DNA of 64,000 nt. It comes from Pelobates cultripes (Eukaryota > Chordata > Amphibia > Anura > Pelobatidae). The notes under the pieces are model-generated. The model was given only the letters and a program-made list of their open reading frames with translations, did not search any database and was not told the DNA's origin. The translations under genes were made by a program, and so were the position numbers. The DNA lies in assembly GCA_933207985.1 (NCBI GenBank), contig OW240916.1:86319299-86383298 (forward strand), in the 5' to 3' direction. Below are positions 34,592 through 45,934 of this stretch, piece after piece. Every line of letters starts with the position of its first letter. Position 1 is the first letter of the stretch.

Positions 34592-34846
34592 GCACCAGAC
34601 TTGCCCTCCAATTGATCAGAGTTAAAGAATTTCAAGTGGACTCATTACAATTACAGGGCCTCTAAAGAGTCCTGTATTGTTATTTGTCATCACTACCTTC
34701 CCGTGTCGGGAGTGGGTCATTTGCGCGCCTGCTGCCTACTTTGCATGTGGTAGCCATTTCTCAGGCTCCCTCTCTGGAATTGAACCCTGATTCCCCATTA
34801 CCCGTGATCACCATGGTAGGCGCAGAAAGTGGCATCAAAAGTTGAT
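34592..34846 (-). pseudogene. 18S rRNA fragment (~255 bp), antisense, inside hAT copy C
   Basis: The minus strand reads as a conserved 5'-domain part of small-subunit rRNA. It includes CTACCATGG.. near 34812, ATCAGGGTTCAATTCCAGAG near 34780, GCAGGCGCGCAAATGACCCA near 34720, AACAATACAGGACTCTTTAG near 34670 and GGGCAAGTCTGGTGC at its 3' end (34592), just before the 530-loop region. Several substitutions show it is not under rRNA selection. It starts directly after hAT coding sequence (..GTCAGTTGCTCT) at the same junction as in copy D. Confidence 0.9.
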
Positions 34847-35745
34847 ATGGATGACATACGAATGCGTTGTCGCCTTGTCGTTGGGGAGCCCATTGAAAAA
34901 GTGCTCTAGCATGACGAGCTGGGTGATCTCCTCCGGGAACTTGGCTTGATGGGAGTTGAGCCAGTTCTGGGTGGCCCTTGTGATGCGGCATGCCCACTCC
35001 GCATAGAAGTCCTTGTCCCCTTTCCGGGTCTCACTAATCTTTCGGCGGTATTGCTCGGCGCTGCCTTCCCCACTAGTTTGCTGGCCAGGATGGTGACCCA
35101 GTCGCTGGGGTCCACGTCTTGGAGTAGGCACTGGCGCTCAAAGTCTTGTAAAAAGTCATCGATGCCTTCTTCTGCTTCCTTGAAGTTTTTGAAGGCATTA
35201 TATGGTAGCCTGTGGGCCAGGGTGGTTGTGCTTCCTGGCGCCCTCTGCTCCCTTCTTCCTTCATCTGGGTTCATGGAGGTCGCTCTCTGTCTATTGGCAA
35301 GGACATAGGCTTGCACCTCCAAAAAGGTCCTGCTGACAATCTCCTCTGAGGATGGCTCTTGGTAATATGCCAGCTGCCGTTCCAGTTCCTTGCGCACTTC
35401 CTTCTCATCTACGGCCCCTGGCTGGGGTTCGTTGCCTCACTGCGTGCCTGGTCATCCTCCATGAGCGCAGCAGTCAATTCGGCCTTGTTTCGCCCACAAG
35501 GCGTTAGTCCTCTGGCTCCACACAAGACCTGCAGTGTAGGTCGCTTTATTGTACTGTAGTCCATGGGTCTGTTGGCAGGGACATGGGATCCTGCCGCTTG
35601 TCACCAATTGAAGCGGGACCTGGGCAACCGATGGTTATCCCCTTTGATTAGAATAGGTCAGACCCATTTCCCCAGAAACCGGATGGGACACAGTTTCAGG
35701 ATACAACATTTGACAATCTTTATTTGGGTACACAGCTTTGTGTCC
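34847..35745 (-). pseudogene. Gmr1-like gag fragment with primer-binding-site region
   Basis: 35397-34906 and 35131-34835 encode, with one frameshift, a capsid like that at 21284-22112: RLPYNAFKNFKE, LQDFERQCLLQDVDPSDWV, ILASKLVGKA, then YAEWACRITRATQNWLNSH and LVMLEHFFNGLPND. Upstream on the minus strand, ATTGGTGACAAGCGGCAGGA near 35590-35610 resembles a primer-binding site, and CCAAATAAAGATTGTC near 35725 an LTR R region. It is joined to the 18S fragment on its left and to hAT sequence on its right. No pol is present. Confidence 0.8.
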
Positions 35746-36394
35746 TGTTGCCTCCTCCTCCTACTCCGCTTCCTCCTCCTCTTCCACCTCCTCATCCAGT
35801 CAGCGTAACACCTTCACAACCAACTTCAGCACAGCCAGGGGGAAACAACAGCAGGCTGTTTTATAACTCAAATGTTTGGGGGGGGAAACCCCACACCGCG
35901 CAGGAGCTGTGGACGGGCATGGAACAACAGACCGATGAGTGGTTGATGCCACTGAGCCTCAAGCCTGGCCTGGTGGTGTGCGATAATGGGTGAAATCTCG
36001 TAGCAGCTCTGGGTCTAGCCGGTTTGACGCATATCCCTTGCCTGGCGCATGTGCTGAATTTGGTAGTGCAGAAATTCCTGAAAAACTCAGATATATCAGA
36101 GCTGCTGCAGAAAGTGAGGGACATATGTGCGCGCTTTGACGTTCTCACCCTGCTGCTGCTCGCCTGTCTGCACTGTAGCTTAACTTCGGCCTTCACGCTC
36201 ACCGCCTCATGAGACTGTGCGAGCAGCAGGCGATAGTGGAGTTTCAGCTGCAGCACACACGGGTCTGTCGCTCTGCGGAACAGAGTTTTCTTTTTTTATA
36301 TGTCTCAACATTTTGGGGGCTACCCCAATTTAAAAAAATATATATATTTTTATATATATATATATATATATATAAATATATATATAAAACAGTG

Positions 36395-36840
36395 TTGGCT
36401 ACCTCCTCCTCCTCCTCCACCGCTACTTCCACCTACACCGCCACGGTCACCGCCTCCTCAACCTATGGGTCACTTAGTATAAACTATGTACACAATAGCA
36501 GAGGCTTGTGAAGGCCTTTTCTCCACGCATCAGGAGTTGAGCATTTCTCCATGCATCAGGACTGCAAGAAATGCACCGCAGGCCGGAAATGTTTTTTTTT
36601 TTTATATGTCCCAATGTTTTGGGGGCTACCCCAATAAAAAAAATAAAAATAAACACAAACAAATAAAAAACAGTGTTGACTACCTCCTCCTTCTCCACCG
36701 CCGCTTCCACCTACACCGCCACGGTCACCGCCTCCTCAACCTATGGGTCACTTAGTTTAAACTATGTACACAACAGCAGAGGCTTGTGAAGGCCTTTTCT
36801 CCATGCATTAGGAGTTGAGCTCAGTTTGAACAAAGAGAAT
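36395..36840. repeat. Tandem duplication (~275-bp period) in the 3' part of hAT copy C
   Basis: ACCTACACCGCCACGGTCAC and CAACCTATGGGTCACTTAGT occur twice, near 36430-36480 and 36705-36755. Each is followed by GAGGCTTGTGAAGGCCTTTT. An (AT)n run lies at about 36335-36388. Confidence 0.85.
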
Positions 36841-37289
36841 ACCCTGCACTCCAACCCTCTCTCAAATGGATAATTCTGGTGATCCTCCTGACAGCCATGC
36901 TTTAGATTTTGATTTATGTTCTTCCAAAGCTAAAATCAAAGATTCCATCTAGTGCTATTTTATGGCTCAGCTGTATTTTTATTTTTTATGTTATTTTAAG
37001 TAATTTCCCTATCCACATTTGTTTGCAGCCCTCTAGCCCTTTCCAGGACTTTTTTAGAGGGATTTTTGTGCCCAAAAGTTCAGGTCCCCATTGACTTCAA
37101 TGGGGTTCATTTTCAGGGTCAAGTTCCAGCACGAACCCGGACTTTTTTTCAAAGTTCGGCTGAACCCGCTGGACCCGAACATCCAGGTGTCCGCTCAACT
37201 CTAGTGTTTAATTGTGATGAGATGAGATGAGAGCTGTCAGTGTTATGTGTAGTTGTGTGAGTAGCTGTGATTGGTGTGTGACAATTACT

Positions 37290-37774
37290 GTGAGTAGCTG
37301 TGAGTATGATATTAAGATCAGTAGACTGTGGTGGCCATTCCAGAACCTTTACTTTTTTTTGCTGTAACCACTGGAAGGGCAACTTGTTACGCAGGTCTTT
37401 TGACAGTTCTTTTCTGCTCCCCATATCTCAGTGCAGCCACGTGAGAGCTAACAAACTCATTGACTATTTATACACAGACACTAATTGCAATTGAAAAGGC
37501 CACACGTGTGGGAAATTAACCTTTAATTGCCATTTAAACATGTGTCTTGTGTGTCTGTAACAACGCCAATTCAAGGGTATGTAAACATTTGATCAGAACC
37601 ATTTGGATTATTTCTGTTATTATGATTTAAAAAGGAGCCAAACAACTATGTGATAATAAATGGATCACTACCCTTCAATAAAATAGTTTCTTTTGCATGA
37701 TCAGTCACACTTTCAAAATCAATGCCAAAATGTCACAATTTCTGCCAGGGTGTGCAAACATTTGAGCACAACTG
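37290..37774 (-). mobile_element. Tc1-type terminal fragment with transposase C-terminal scrap
   Basis: Ends GTGTGCAAACATTTGAGCAC then AACTG and TA (37775-37776), a Tc1 terminus with its target dinucleotide. On the minus strand near 37340, VLEWPPQSTDLN is the Tc1 PxxSPDLNPIE region with the acidic residue lost. Confidence 0.75.
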
Positions 37775-37776
37775 TA

Positions 37777-39178
37777 AAGTTAAAAATAAATTTTATAATA
37801 GAGGGAATAGAACTAATTTTAAGTAACAACTATTTTTGGTTCAATAATGAGTTTTTTCTACAGAAAGTTGGTACCGCTATGGGAACCAGTTTCGCTCCCA
37901 GCTATGCCAATTTATTCATGGCGTTCTGGGAAGAAGAATACATCAATGAGAATGAAGACTGGAGAGCGAACCTGGTTTCCTATAAGCGGTACATAGATGA
38001 CATATTTTTTCTTTGGAATGGTTCAGAGGATCTACTCAAGACATTTTTAGCTTTTTTAAACACAAACGATTGGGGAGTTAAACTAACTACGGAATATAGC
38101 ACAGAAGTGTTAATTTTGTAGATCTCACAATTTTTATAGAAGATAACCATATCAAGACAAAGACCTTTTTTAAACAGGTAGATGTTAACAACTACATTTT
38201 TTTAAATAGTTGTCATTTTTCCTCTTGATTGAGAAACATTCCAAAGCACAACTAATGAGAATCCGTAGGAATTGCACTGACCAAAGCACTTTTAAAGTCC
38301 AAGCCAATAGAATTAAAAATCAATTTATGGAGAAGGGATATATGGAAAACTCCCTTACAAATACTATAAAAGAAGTAGAAACCATGGAGACATCTTCACT
38401 ATTAAAATACAAGCCCAAAGTAAAAAACGAACAAAACACCTTACCTTTAATCTGCAATTTTAACCAAGAAAGCCACAGAATAAAAAGAATTATAAATAGA
38501 CACTGGCCTTTGCTAAGAAACGACCCAATGCTATACTCTATACTGCCAGAAAAATCGAGATTTATATATAGAGGAGCTCCTAACTTAAAACAGAAATTGA
38601 TACGTAACCACATAAGACACCAAACATTTACCCCTTTTTTTCAAAACAAAGGTTTTTTCGGTTGTGGACAGTGTCTAGCCTGTAGAAGCACAAAGAGTGG
38701 AAAAAGACACATTACAGAATTCTATGATTCCAAAAGAGAAAGGAAATATGAAATACATGAAATGACTACATGCTTCTCAAAAAGAGTCATATATTTATTG
38801 AAATGTTCCTGTAATCTCCTTTATGTAGGGAGAACGAAACGCCCTTTAAATGTAAGAATAAATGAACATGTACGTAACATAAGAAAAGGTTTCGAAAAAC
38901 ACAGCGTTTCAGATCATTTCAGACTAGTACACAACAAAGATCCACAATTTCTAGACTTTTATGCTATCCAAAAAGTCACATTAAACTGGAGAGGGGAGGA
39001 TGAAATAAGGAAATTAGGAAAAATCGAATTAAAATGGATTTTTAATTTGAATACTTTAGCCCCCTTAGGTCTTAATGCAGATTTTGAATTATGTCATTTT
39101 TTTATAATTGATTATTTTAAAAATATATATACATTTTTTTTCAAAGTACATATATATTTCTTCCATTTATTACTTTAA
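37777..39178 (+). pseudogene. Penelope-like reverse transcriptase plus GIY-YIG endonuclease
   Basis: RT: GTAMGTSFAPSYANLFM (about 37870) and YIDDIFFLW (about 37995), the Penelope-type active site. Frameshifts near 38112 and 38225 break the thumb region. The 322-residue frame 38210-39178 has LMRIRRNC, then FGCGQCLACR (about 38655, a cysteine motif of Neptune-type elements). The endonuclease core VIYLLKCSCNLLYVGRTKRP (about 38790-38845) is followed by INEHVRNIRKG. The GIY and YIG elements appear as IYLL and YVG. The N-terminal RT half is missing. Confidence 0.88.
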
Positions 39179-40120
39179 CAGGAAGAATTTACTTTTTAAA
39201 AATAAGTGTTGAAAATATATATATTTTTTATTTTTATATATTTTTAATATATTTTTTATACATTTTTAACAAAAAGACAGGATTCATTAACTGCAAGAGA
39301 CATTAAAACCATTTAAGTTAAATTTTTCCAAACCATGGGACCTGTGTATAAGTCTATAATCCTAATTATAAATGAGATTTAGAGGTAAAACCATGTTGAA
39401 CACTTATTGTATACAATTTAAAGTCCTTAATATAAAGTCCACTCAAAGCACTCTCATTTCCCCCCCTTCCTTGTTTCTGAAATAAGAAATATATAGTATG
39501 AAATATTTACCAATTGCAGAATATGTATTGTTCACAAGATGCATTTTATACACTGCTTATTTATTTATATTTGAAAATTTATACTAATATGGAATATTGA
39601 ACATTGATACACGTTTTTTGCTCTTTTGATACTTTTTTATGCCATTTCGGTTCTCTATTCTGAGTCCGATACGAACTGAAATATGAACTAGAAAGTGGCG
39701 ATATTAAGGACTACATTACCCATCACTACAGTGGTTTGCAACCGGAAGTGATACCCATGAACGCAAAGAACTATGGGACATGTAATAAGAACGAACCGGA
39801 AGTGACGCAACGCTCTTTCGGGCGCGTCACAGCAAATCATCACGGACCGACAAAGAAGAATTTTTGGCGGGCAAACAAAGATTTAAAAGACACAGAAGAC
39901 ATCCTGAAGCTGACTGAGGAAGCCGATTTTCGGTGAGACGCGTTTTGGCTGCAAGTGGACCTACGCCAGACCATTTAATACATTAGTATTATTTATATAT
40001 GTTTTTATACATTTTTCGTTTTCTAATATATAGTTTGTATACATTTTAAAAATTTATAATAAATATAGTTTTTACATATTTCACTTCCTGCATCCTGTCC
40101 AATGATTCAAGAAAGGGATA
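37777..40120 (+). mobile_element. Penelope-like element, 5'-truncated
   Basis: Begins directly after the Tc1 end, in the middle of the reverse transcriptase, and includes RT, GIY-YIG endonuclease and AT-rich 3' sequence. At 39910-39955 a motif CTGAGGAAGCCG..CGGTGAGACGCG resembles the CTGA..GAAACGCG signature seen at other Penelope-type ends in this window. The 3' boundary is approximate. Confidence 0.8.
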
Positions 40121-40805
40121 GTGTCACCCTACAAACTGACACTGAACCTATATACTTACAGCCAGTTATAAAAAGGCTCTTAATAAGGTGAGCACTTTTC
40201 TGGATTTTATCTATATTGGTATACATCAGTATTTTAAAATACTACACTTAGTTTGGACGTTTTTCTGTTTCATCCTACACACTTTGGAGAGCAACATACG
40301 TTTCCTCGCTGTGAGAGAGGGGTTGTGTGGTCTACCCAAAAGACACAGACGCCTGGAAGTTTAGAGCCTTACCACTGTAAAAGGCTCTAAAAAAATGTGA
40401 GTTAATTTACGTTATAACTCACACGCATAATTTAAACACTATTTGTTTTTTTGGCATATTGCACTATTATTTGTATATATTTCTCTTTCTTCCCTATATA
40501 TACATGGGAATACAAGTATCATATAGATGGTAAGTGCTTTTTTGGCACTATATACGTATATTCACAATCTCCAAATTTATACTTAAGCGCTACACTCATG
40601 AAAATTGAGGGTTTAAAGGGACAGACACCTGATAAATCTGAAATTTTTCTTTGTTGTTTTTGGTGACAACTGTACAGTAGTTCGGAGATAGGGGTAAAAG
40701 TATTTTTTTAATTTTGACAGTTATTTTGATTGACTGGTGTTAGTGATCAATGATAATGAAGCATTCATTTCTGACATTTGATTGGTGCACAGCAAATATA
40801 TATGT
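40121..40805. other. AT-rich sequence, no gene
   Basis: Probably further Penelope-type terminal sequence (GGCTCTTAATAAGGTGAGCAC near 40165), then unassigned. No coding motif. Confidence 0.35.
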
Positions 40806-41329
40806 TCCCTTATAATTTCTGTATGTGTATCCGTGTGCCTGTATGCGTATCTGTGTGTCTATATGTGTATCTGTATATCTGTATGTAAATATATGTGTCT
40901 GTGTATCATTCCGTGCACTTGTATGTGTTTCTGTGTGCCTGTATGTGTATCTGTACTTCTGAATGTGAATATGTGTGTCTGTATGTGTAACTGTGTGTCT
41001 ATTTGTGTATCTGTGTGTCTGCATGTGTGTTTGTATGTGTATCTGTGTTTCTATGTGTTTATAAGTCTATATGTGAATTGTTGTGTCTGTGTGTCTGAGT
41101 ATTTGTCTGTCTGTGTATCTATCCGTGTCTGCATGTGAATATGTGTATCTCTGTGCCTGTATGTGTATCTGTGTGTCTCTATATATGCCTGTACGTGTAT
41201 CTGTGTACTTGTATGTATATCTGTGTGTCTGCATGTGTATATGTGTATATGTGTGTATGCATGTGTATCAGTTTGTCAGCGTATCAATCTGTGTATCTGT
41301 TTGTGTATCTGCATGTATGTTTATATGTA
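40806..41329. repeat. TGTGTATCTGTGTGTCTGTA minisatellite
   Basis: Degenerate 20-24-bp units of TGTGTATCTG and TGTGTCTGTATG. The array resumes at 42904-42960 after the Tc1 insertion. Confidence 0.9.
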
Positions 41330-41544
41330 TAGTGAGGGAAAAATGTATTTGATCCCCTGCTGATTTTGAACGTTTGCCCACTGACAAAGAAATGATCAGT
41401 CTATAATTTTAATGCTAGGTGTAGTTAAAAGTGAAAGACAGAATAACAACAAAAATCCAGAAAAACGCACGTCAAAAAGGTTAGAAATTGATTTACATGT
41501 CAGTGAGTGAAATAGGTTGACTTAGTATTTGGTGGCAAAATCCT

Positions 41545-42545
41545 TGTTGGCAATCACAGAGGTCAGACGTTTCTTGTAGTTGGCCACCAGGTTTGCACAC
41601 ATCTCAGGAGGGATTTTGTCCCCCTTCTCTTTGCAGATCCTATCCGAGTCATTAAGGTTTTGAGGCTGACGTTTGTCAACTCGAACCTTTAGCTCCCACC
41701 CAAGATTTTCTATGGGAATAAGGTCTGGAGACTGGCTAGGCCACTTGAGGACCTTAATTTGCTTCTTCTTGGGCCACTCCTATCTTGCCTTGGCTGAGTA
41801 TTTTGGGTCATTGTCATGCTGGAATACCCATCCAGACCCATTTTTAATGCCCTGGCTGAGGGAAGGAGGTTCTCACACAAGATTTGGCGGTACATGGCCC
41901 CGTTCATCATCCCTTTGATGCGGTGCAGTTGTCATGTCCCCTTAGCAGAAAAATACCTCCAAAGTGTAATGTTTCCACCTGTTTGAGGGTGGGGATGGTG
42001 CTCTTGGTGTCATAGGCAGCATTCCTCCTCCTCCAAATACGCGAGTTGAGTTGATGCCACAGAGCTCGATTTTGGTCTTATCTGACCACAACACTTTCAC
42101 TCAGTTCTCCTCTGAATCATCCAGATGTTCATTGGCAAACTTCAGACGGGCCTGTACATGTGCTTTCTTGAGCAGGGGGACCTTGTGGGTGCTGCAGGCT
42201 TTCTGTCCTTTACGGCGTAGTGTGTTACCAATTGTTTTCTTGGTGACTATGGTCCCAGCTGCCTTGAGATCATTAACAAGATCCTCCCGTGTAGTTCTGG
42301 GCTGATACCGCATGATCATTAAAACTCCATGAGGTGAGATCTTGCATGGAGCACCAGACCGGGGGACTGACGGTTATTTTGTGTGTCTTCTATTTGCGAA
42401 TAATAACACCAACTGTTGTCACCTTCTCACCGAGCTGCTTGGCGATGGTCTTGTATCCCATTCCAGCCTTGAGTAGTTCTACAATCTTGTCCCTGGTATC
42501 CTTGGACAGCTCTTTGGTCTTGACTATGGTGGAGAGTTTGGAATC
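41545..42545 (-). pseudogene. Tc1-like transposase, degraded
   Basis: Minus-strand pieces: [20 protein letters not shown] and [18 protein letters not shown] (first helix-turn-helix, about 42525-42395), [20 protein letters not shown] and [10 protein letters not shown] (second domain, about 42295-42190), [17 protein letters not shown] (about 42170-42120). The catalytic region follows in shifted frames, with remnants near 41890-41710. Several frameshifts inactivate it. Confidence 0.85.
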
Positions 42546-42567
42546 TGATTGATTAATTAATTCATTG

Positions 42568-42665
42568 GACAGGTGTCTTTTATGCAGGTAACGAGCTGAG
42601 ATTAGGAGCACCCCTTTTAAGAGAGTGCTCCTAATCTCAGCTCGTTGCCTGTATAAAAGACACCT
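42568..42665. repeat. Hairpin, ~41-bp arms
   Basis: GGTGTCTTTTATGCAGGTAA..GAGCTGAGATTAGGAGCAC is mirrored after a short AAGAGA-containing loop. It lies just upstream of the transposase coding region on the minus strand. Confidence 0.85.
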
Positions 42666-42984
42666 GGGAGTCAGAAATCTCGCTGATTGATAGCGGATCA
42701 AATACCTATTTCACTCATTGACATGCATATCAATTTATAACTTTTTTGACATGCGTTTTTCTGGATTTTTATTTTTTGTTTTGTTATTCTGTCTCTCACT
42801 GTTAAAATACACCTACCAGTAAAATTATAGACTGATCATTTCTTTGTCAATGGACAAATGTTCAAAATCAGCAGGGGATCTAATACTTTTTCCCCTCACT
42901 GTATGTCGGTGTATCTGTGTGTCTTATGTGTGTCTGTGTATCTGTCTGCCTGTGCCTGTAGCAAGTGTGTTAAAAAATTGATAA

Positions 42985-43165
42985 GCTTAGAGTCATGTCT
43001 ACAAATGCTTGCAGTTTAGGGAATAAGATTGATGAACTTGTGGCAATAATGGCAACTGATAATGTAGATTTAGTCGCTGTTAGTTAAACATGGTATAATG
43101 AGAAAAATGACCAGGACATAGCAATACTAGGGTACTCTTTATATAGAAAAGACAGGGAAGGCATA
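42985..43165 (+). pseudogene. CR1-type LINE endonuclease fragment
   Basis: Reads STNACSLGNKIDELVAIMAT and NVDLVAVS..TWYNEKNDQD, the start of a CR1-like endonuclease (the usual ET-W pattern has a stop here). It is cut by the LTR at 43166. Other parts of probably the same LINE are at 46137 and 49365. Confidence 0.6.
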
Positions 43166-44215
43166 TGTAACGAACCCTGAAGTGGAAGCTAGGGGTTTGG
43201 TTCCTCTCTTTGGTAGTTAAATCCCAAAGACACGAAATCCTTTAGTGTAGCTTTCCCAAGTAGCAATCAGATACCTAAACACCAGCTGAAACATGATGAA
43301 GGGTGTAACAAGAATGGTGTTTATTGAGACCACACAGGCTTTTCAGGAGGTCCCCCTGCAAGAGGACCTCCCACAGTACACAAACAAAATAGCCAATCAT
43401 AATGTACAGTTGCAGTTAAACACTCCCTCTCTCCCCCTGGGAGATAATGAGATAAGTTAAGGAATAACCCAATTATCCCCAGGCGAAGTGCACACATTTT
43501 CCCCAAAACTCAGAACACCCCTTTACGTTTAAGGTATCCCCACAAATCACATATCCCCTGATAGCCCCGATCTGGGAGAAAAACATATTAAAATTTCACC
43601 CAGATCGGTTCAGGGGTTCTTAAAAAGTGTGGAAGTCTTAAGTTACTGACCGCACACGAGGCTCCTGCCCAAAATAGTTCCACGAATTCAGTGTGTGCGG
43701 TCGGTCAATTTCAAAATTGTCAAATAACGAAATAATCCACAAATGGAGCCTCCTGGCTCATAGTAGCAATTGTTCCCCTCATACGAATGCACCAAAGTAC
43801 CGAACAGCGCTTCATTTCATGAAATGAAGATCCAGCGTTCATATGTTTGGGACCGGTGTTCGGGAAGTCGAGTGGCCGATTTTAGTTCCAGACACTCGAT
43901 GACCCAGTCTTGCTGTCTTTGTCCGAACAAACAAGATGGCCGCCGTTTTCTCAGTCACGTGGCATTTGGATATACGAATGGTGGCCACCCTGAGAGAGCG
44001 CTTAATTTACGGGCTCCTTTGAAGTCAATGAGCCAGGAGGGTGGTCGGTGTTCGGTAGTTTTAATCTACCAAACCAAGGTTGCATAAAATAAACGAATGA
44101 GGTAAAATAAACGAATGTTCAGAGAAAACCACGAAATCCCGGCTGGTTTTCTCACAACATACAATCTAGCCTAATAAAAATTAGTAAAACGAACATGGAG
44201 TCCGTTTGGGTTACA
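43166..44215 (-). mobile_element. LTR-like insertion, ~1.05 kb
   Basis: The plus strand starts TGTAACGAACCC and ends TTTGGGTTACA, so both termini follow TG..CA on either strand. Minus-strand TCTCAATAAACACC near 43318 gives a polyadenylation signal and orientation. Flanks GCATA and TTTGG do not match, so no target duplication supports the ends. It resembles about 5680-6300, inverted. Confidence 0.6.
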
Positions 44216-45153
44216 TTTGGTATCAGATATTACTGTAGGTGAAGTTTCTTAAATTTTAGAAGTGTTAAAATTAAATTAAATGAAACTATACTATATTATA
44301 CTATCTATACTTTGGATTGCATAATAGGGGATGGGGCTCTAAATGTGTTATGTGCTTGAGACTTACAATTTACCCTAAAATGGATACATCCAATTACACA
44401 TCAATTCAAATTAGATATGTATTCAGATATATTCAAAGAGAGCTTATGTGTTTTCTTGTAACCATAACTACCTTATCCATGACAATAAATCTATGGATGC
44501 ATTTATACATGCACTGATTGACAAATCCTCTGGCTTATTAATTACACAATCCCTGTTCTATGTTAATCTGTTATTGGGTTTCTATCTGAAAGCTTCCACT
44601 TTAACCAGAATCTAGCAAAATGCATATATTAGAACACAGCAACAGAATATCCAAGAATCCACAATGTTGGTTATAATGAAATAAATTTACTTAAACAATC
44701 CGGAATTCAAACAATAACCATTACAATACAACAATCCCCAACAATAAACATAAACTTATAACATAACTGTACTTCTATTTACAAATATAACTCATGCATG
44801 ATCATAGCTACCTTTCTTTGAGATCTCCAGGATGGGTGATGGTACTTCCCTTCTATTTCCTCTCCTCTCATCCTGCTTCTTCTTAACTACTGACCCAACA
44901 GTCCACTAGATATACAATTGATTTCCATTTGATTACATGGGTCCCTTATGATTGGTTGGTGTTGTGTTTGCTTTTTCCCTCTTGGCTTTTGGTTACACCG
45001 GACCCACCTAACATGCACCTGGGGTCTTTCTCAAGTGTACCTGAATACAGTTAGAGATTACTATTCTTATACGACCCTGTGGAATCTCCACAAAATGAAT
45101 ATCATCAAAAACATTCCCATTGTCCCTTAGGTTGTGTGGACAACACTACAGAT
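44216..45153. other. Unassigned, no gene seen
   Basis: AT-rich sequence lying between CR1 pieces. It is part of whatever element received the L1 tail at 45168 and continues at 45949-46136. No motifs recognised. Confidence 0.3.
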
Positions 45154-45167
45154 AAAACCTACTACCT

Positions 45168-45934
45168 TTTTTTTCAAATATGATTTTTATTGTTTCAAGA
45201 ATAGTGCACATACCTTCTATAGCATGACAGTGGTACAAAATTTACGGTTATACTTTCAGATTGACATTGTTACAAGTATCTTGTCCAGTTGTATGGTTTG
45301 TAAACATTAGTAACCTGGATTATGAAATAGTTTCATAGACATCTCGGTGGATTCTAAACAGTAGTAACATTACTATTACTACAAGAATCTACTACAGCAG
45401 TAGTAACATGCCTGGGTTATGTTGACCAGACTAAGACATGCATTCTCAAAGGTGAGCCAGATAGGGGTTGGGTCTCCGCTGGAGGATCTTAGTAGTCTAT
45501 GTCTTTGCGCTATCAAGGCCGCTCGATAATAGTACCGAATGTCCAGTAAACCCAGGCCTCCTTTATTGTGGTGGATAGCTAGATTTTTGTTTGAAAGGCG
45601 AGGGGGTTTCCTTTTCCATACATGGGCATCGATAACCGATTGGATTTGTTTAATCAGTCGGGAAGGTAGCGCTATAGGAATGGTTCTGAACAGGTACAGT
45701 AAATGTGGTAATACCATCATTTTTATGGAGTTTTCTCGGCACATCCAAGACACTTCTAGGTCTTCCCATGTTGTCATTTGGGCTTTGGTTTTATGAAGTA
45801 CAGGGATATGATTTTCTTGTGGTAGTTGTTGTACTGATTTTGTCAATTTGATCCCCAGATAGGAGAGTGAAGCATTGCTTGATGTGATGAACCAAGGGCT
45901 CTAGGCATTGAATGAAGATGAGTGGGGAGAGGGG
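45168..45934 (-). pseudogene. L1-type LINE 3' end with poly(A) and 14-bp TSD
   Basis: Flanking repeats AAAACCTACTACCT (45154-45167) and AAAACCTACTATCT (45935-45948) differ at one base. A poly(T) tract at 45168 with AACAATAAAAATC behind it gives poly(A) tail and signal on the minus strand. 45846-45379 encodes the post-RT region of ORF2: ENSIKMMVLPHLLYLFRTIP, ALPSRLIKQIQS, HHNKGGLGLLDIRYYYRAAL. 5'-truncation, tail and long TSD mark target-primed insertion. Confidence 0.88.

Larger units (their letters stand above)
33732..36290 (+). pseudogene. hAT transposase remnants (copy C), interrupted
   Basis: 33732-33950 encodes a segment with CPLQTLHAGKTQVPTAVAFC. About 34485-34570 encodes PTRWNSTLHMLERLCEQQQ. 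About 35875-36130 encodes TAQELWTGMEQQTDEWLMPL, LVVCDNG followed by a stop, and CLAHVLNLVVQKFLKN. 36209-36290 repeats the RLCEQQAIVEFQLQH segment. Three foreign inserts and several stops make it inactive. The TRWNS segment lies before the catalytic segment here because of the internal rearrangement. Confidence 0.8.
32768..37203 (+). mobile_element. hAT transposon with perfect 8-bp TSD (copy C), composite
   Basis: Terminal repeats TAGAGTTGAGCGAACCTGG and (reverse strand) TAGAGTTGAGCGGACACCTGG. Perfect target duplication GTGTTTAA at 32760-32767 and 37204-37211. Contents in order: TATA box, ~105-bp repeat array, short exon-like frame, LTR remnant, TRWNS segment, antisense 18S rRNA fragment, Gmr1-like gag fragment, catalytic segment, duplicated 3' segment. 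It is not autonomous. Confidence 0.92.
41330..42901 (-). mobile_element. Complete Tc1-like transposon, 1572 bp
   Basis: Terminal inverted repeats TAGTGAGGGAAAAATGTATT and CAGTGAGGGGAAAAAGTATT, continuing GATCCCCTGCTGATTTTGAAC. Flanked by TA at 41328-41329 and 42902-42903. It sits inside a TG-rich minisatellite. A 41-bp-arm hairpin lies at 42568-42665, near the transposase start. Confidence 0.93.
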
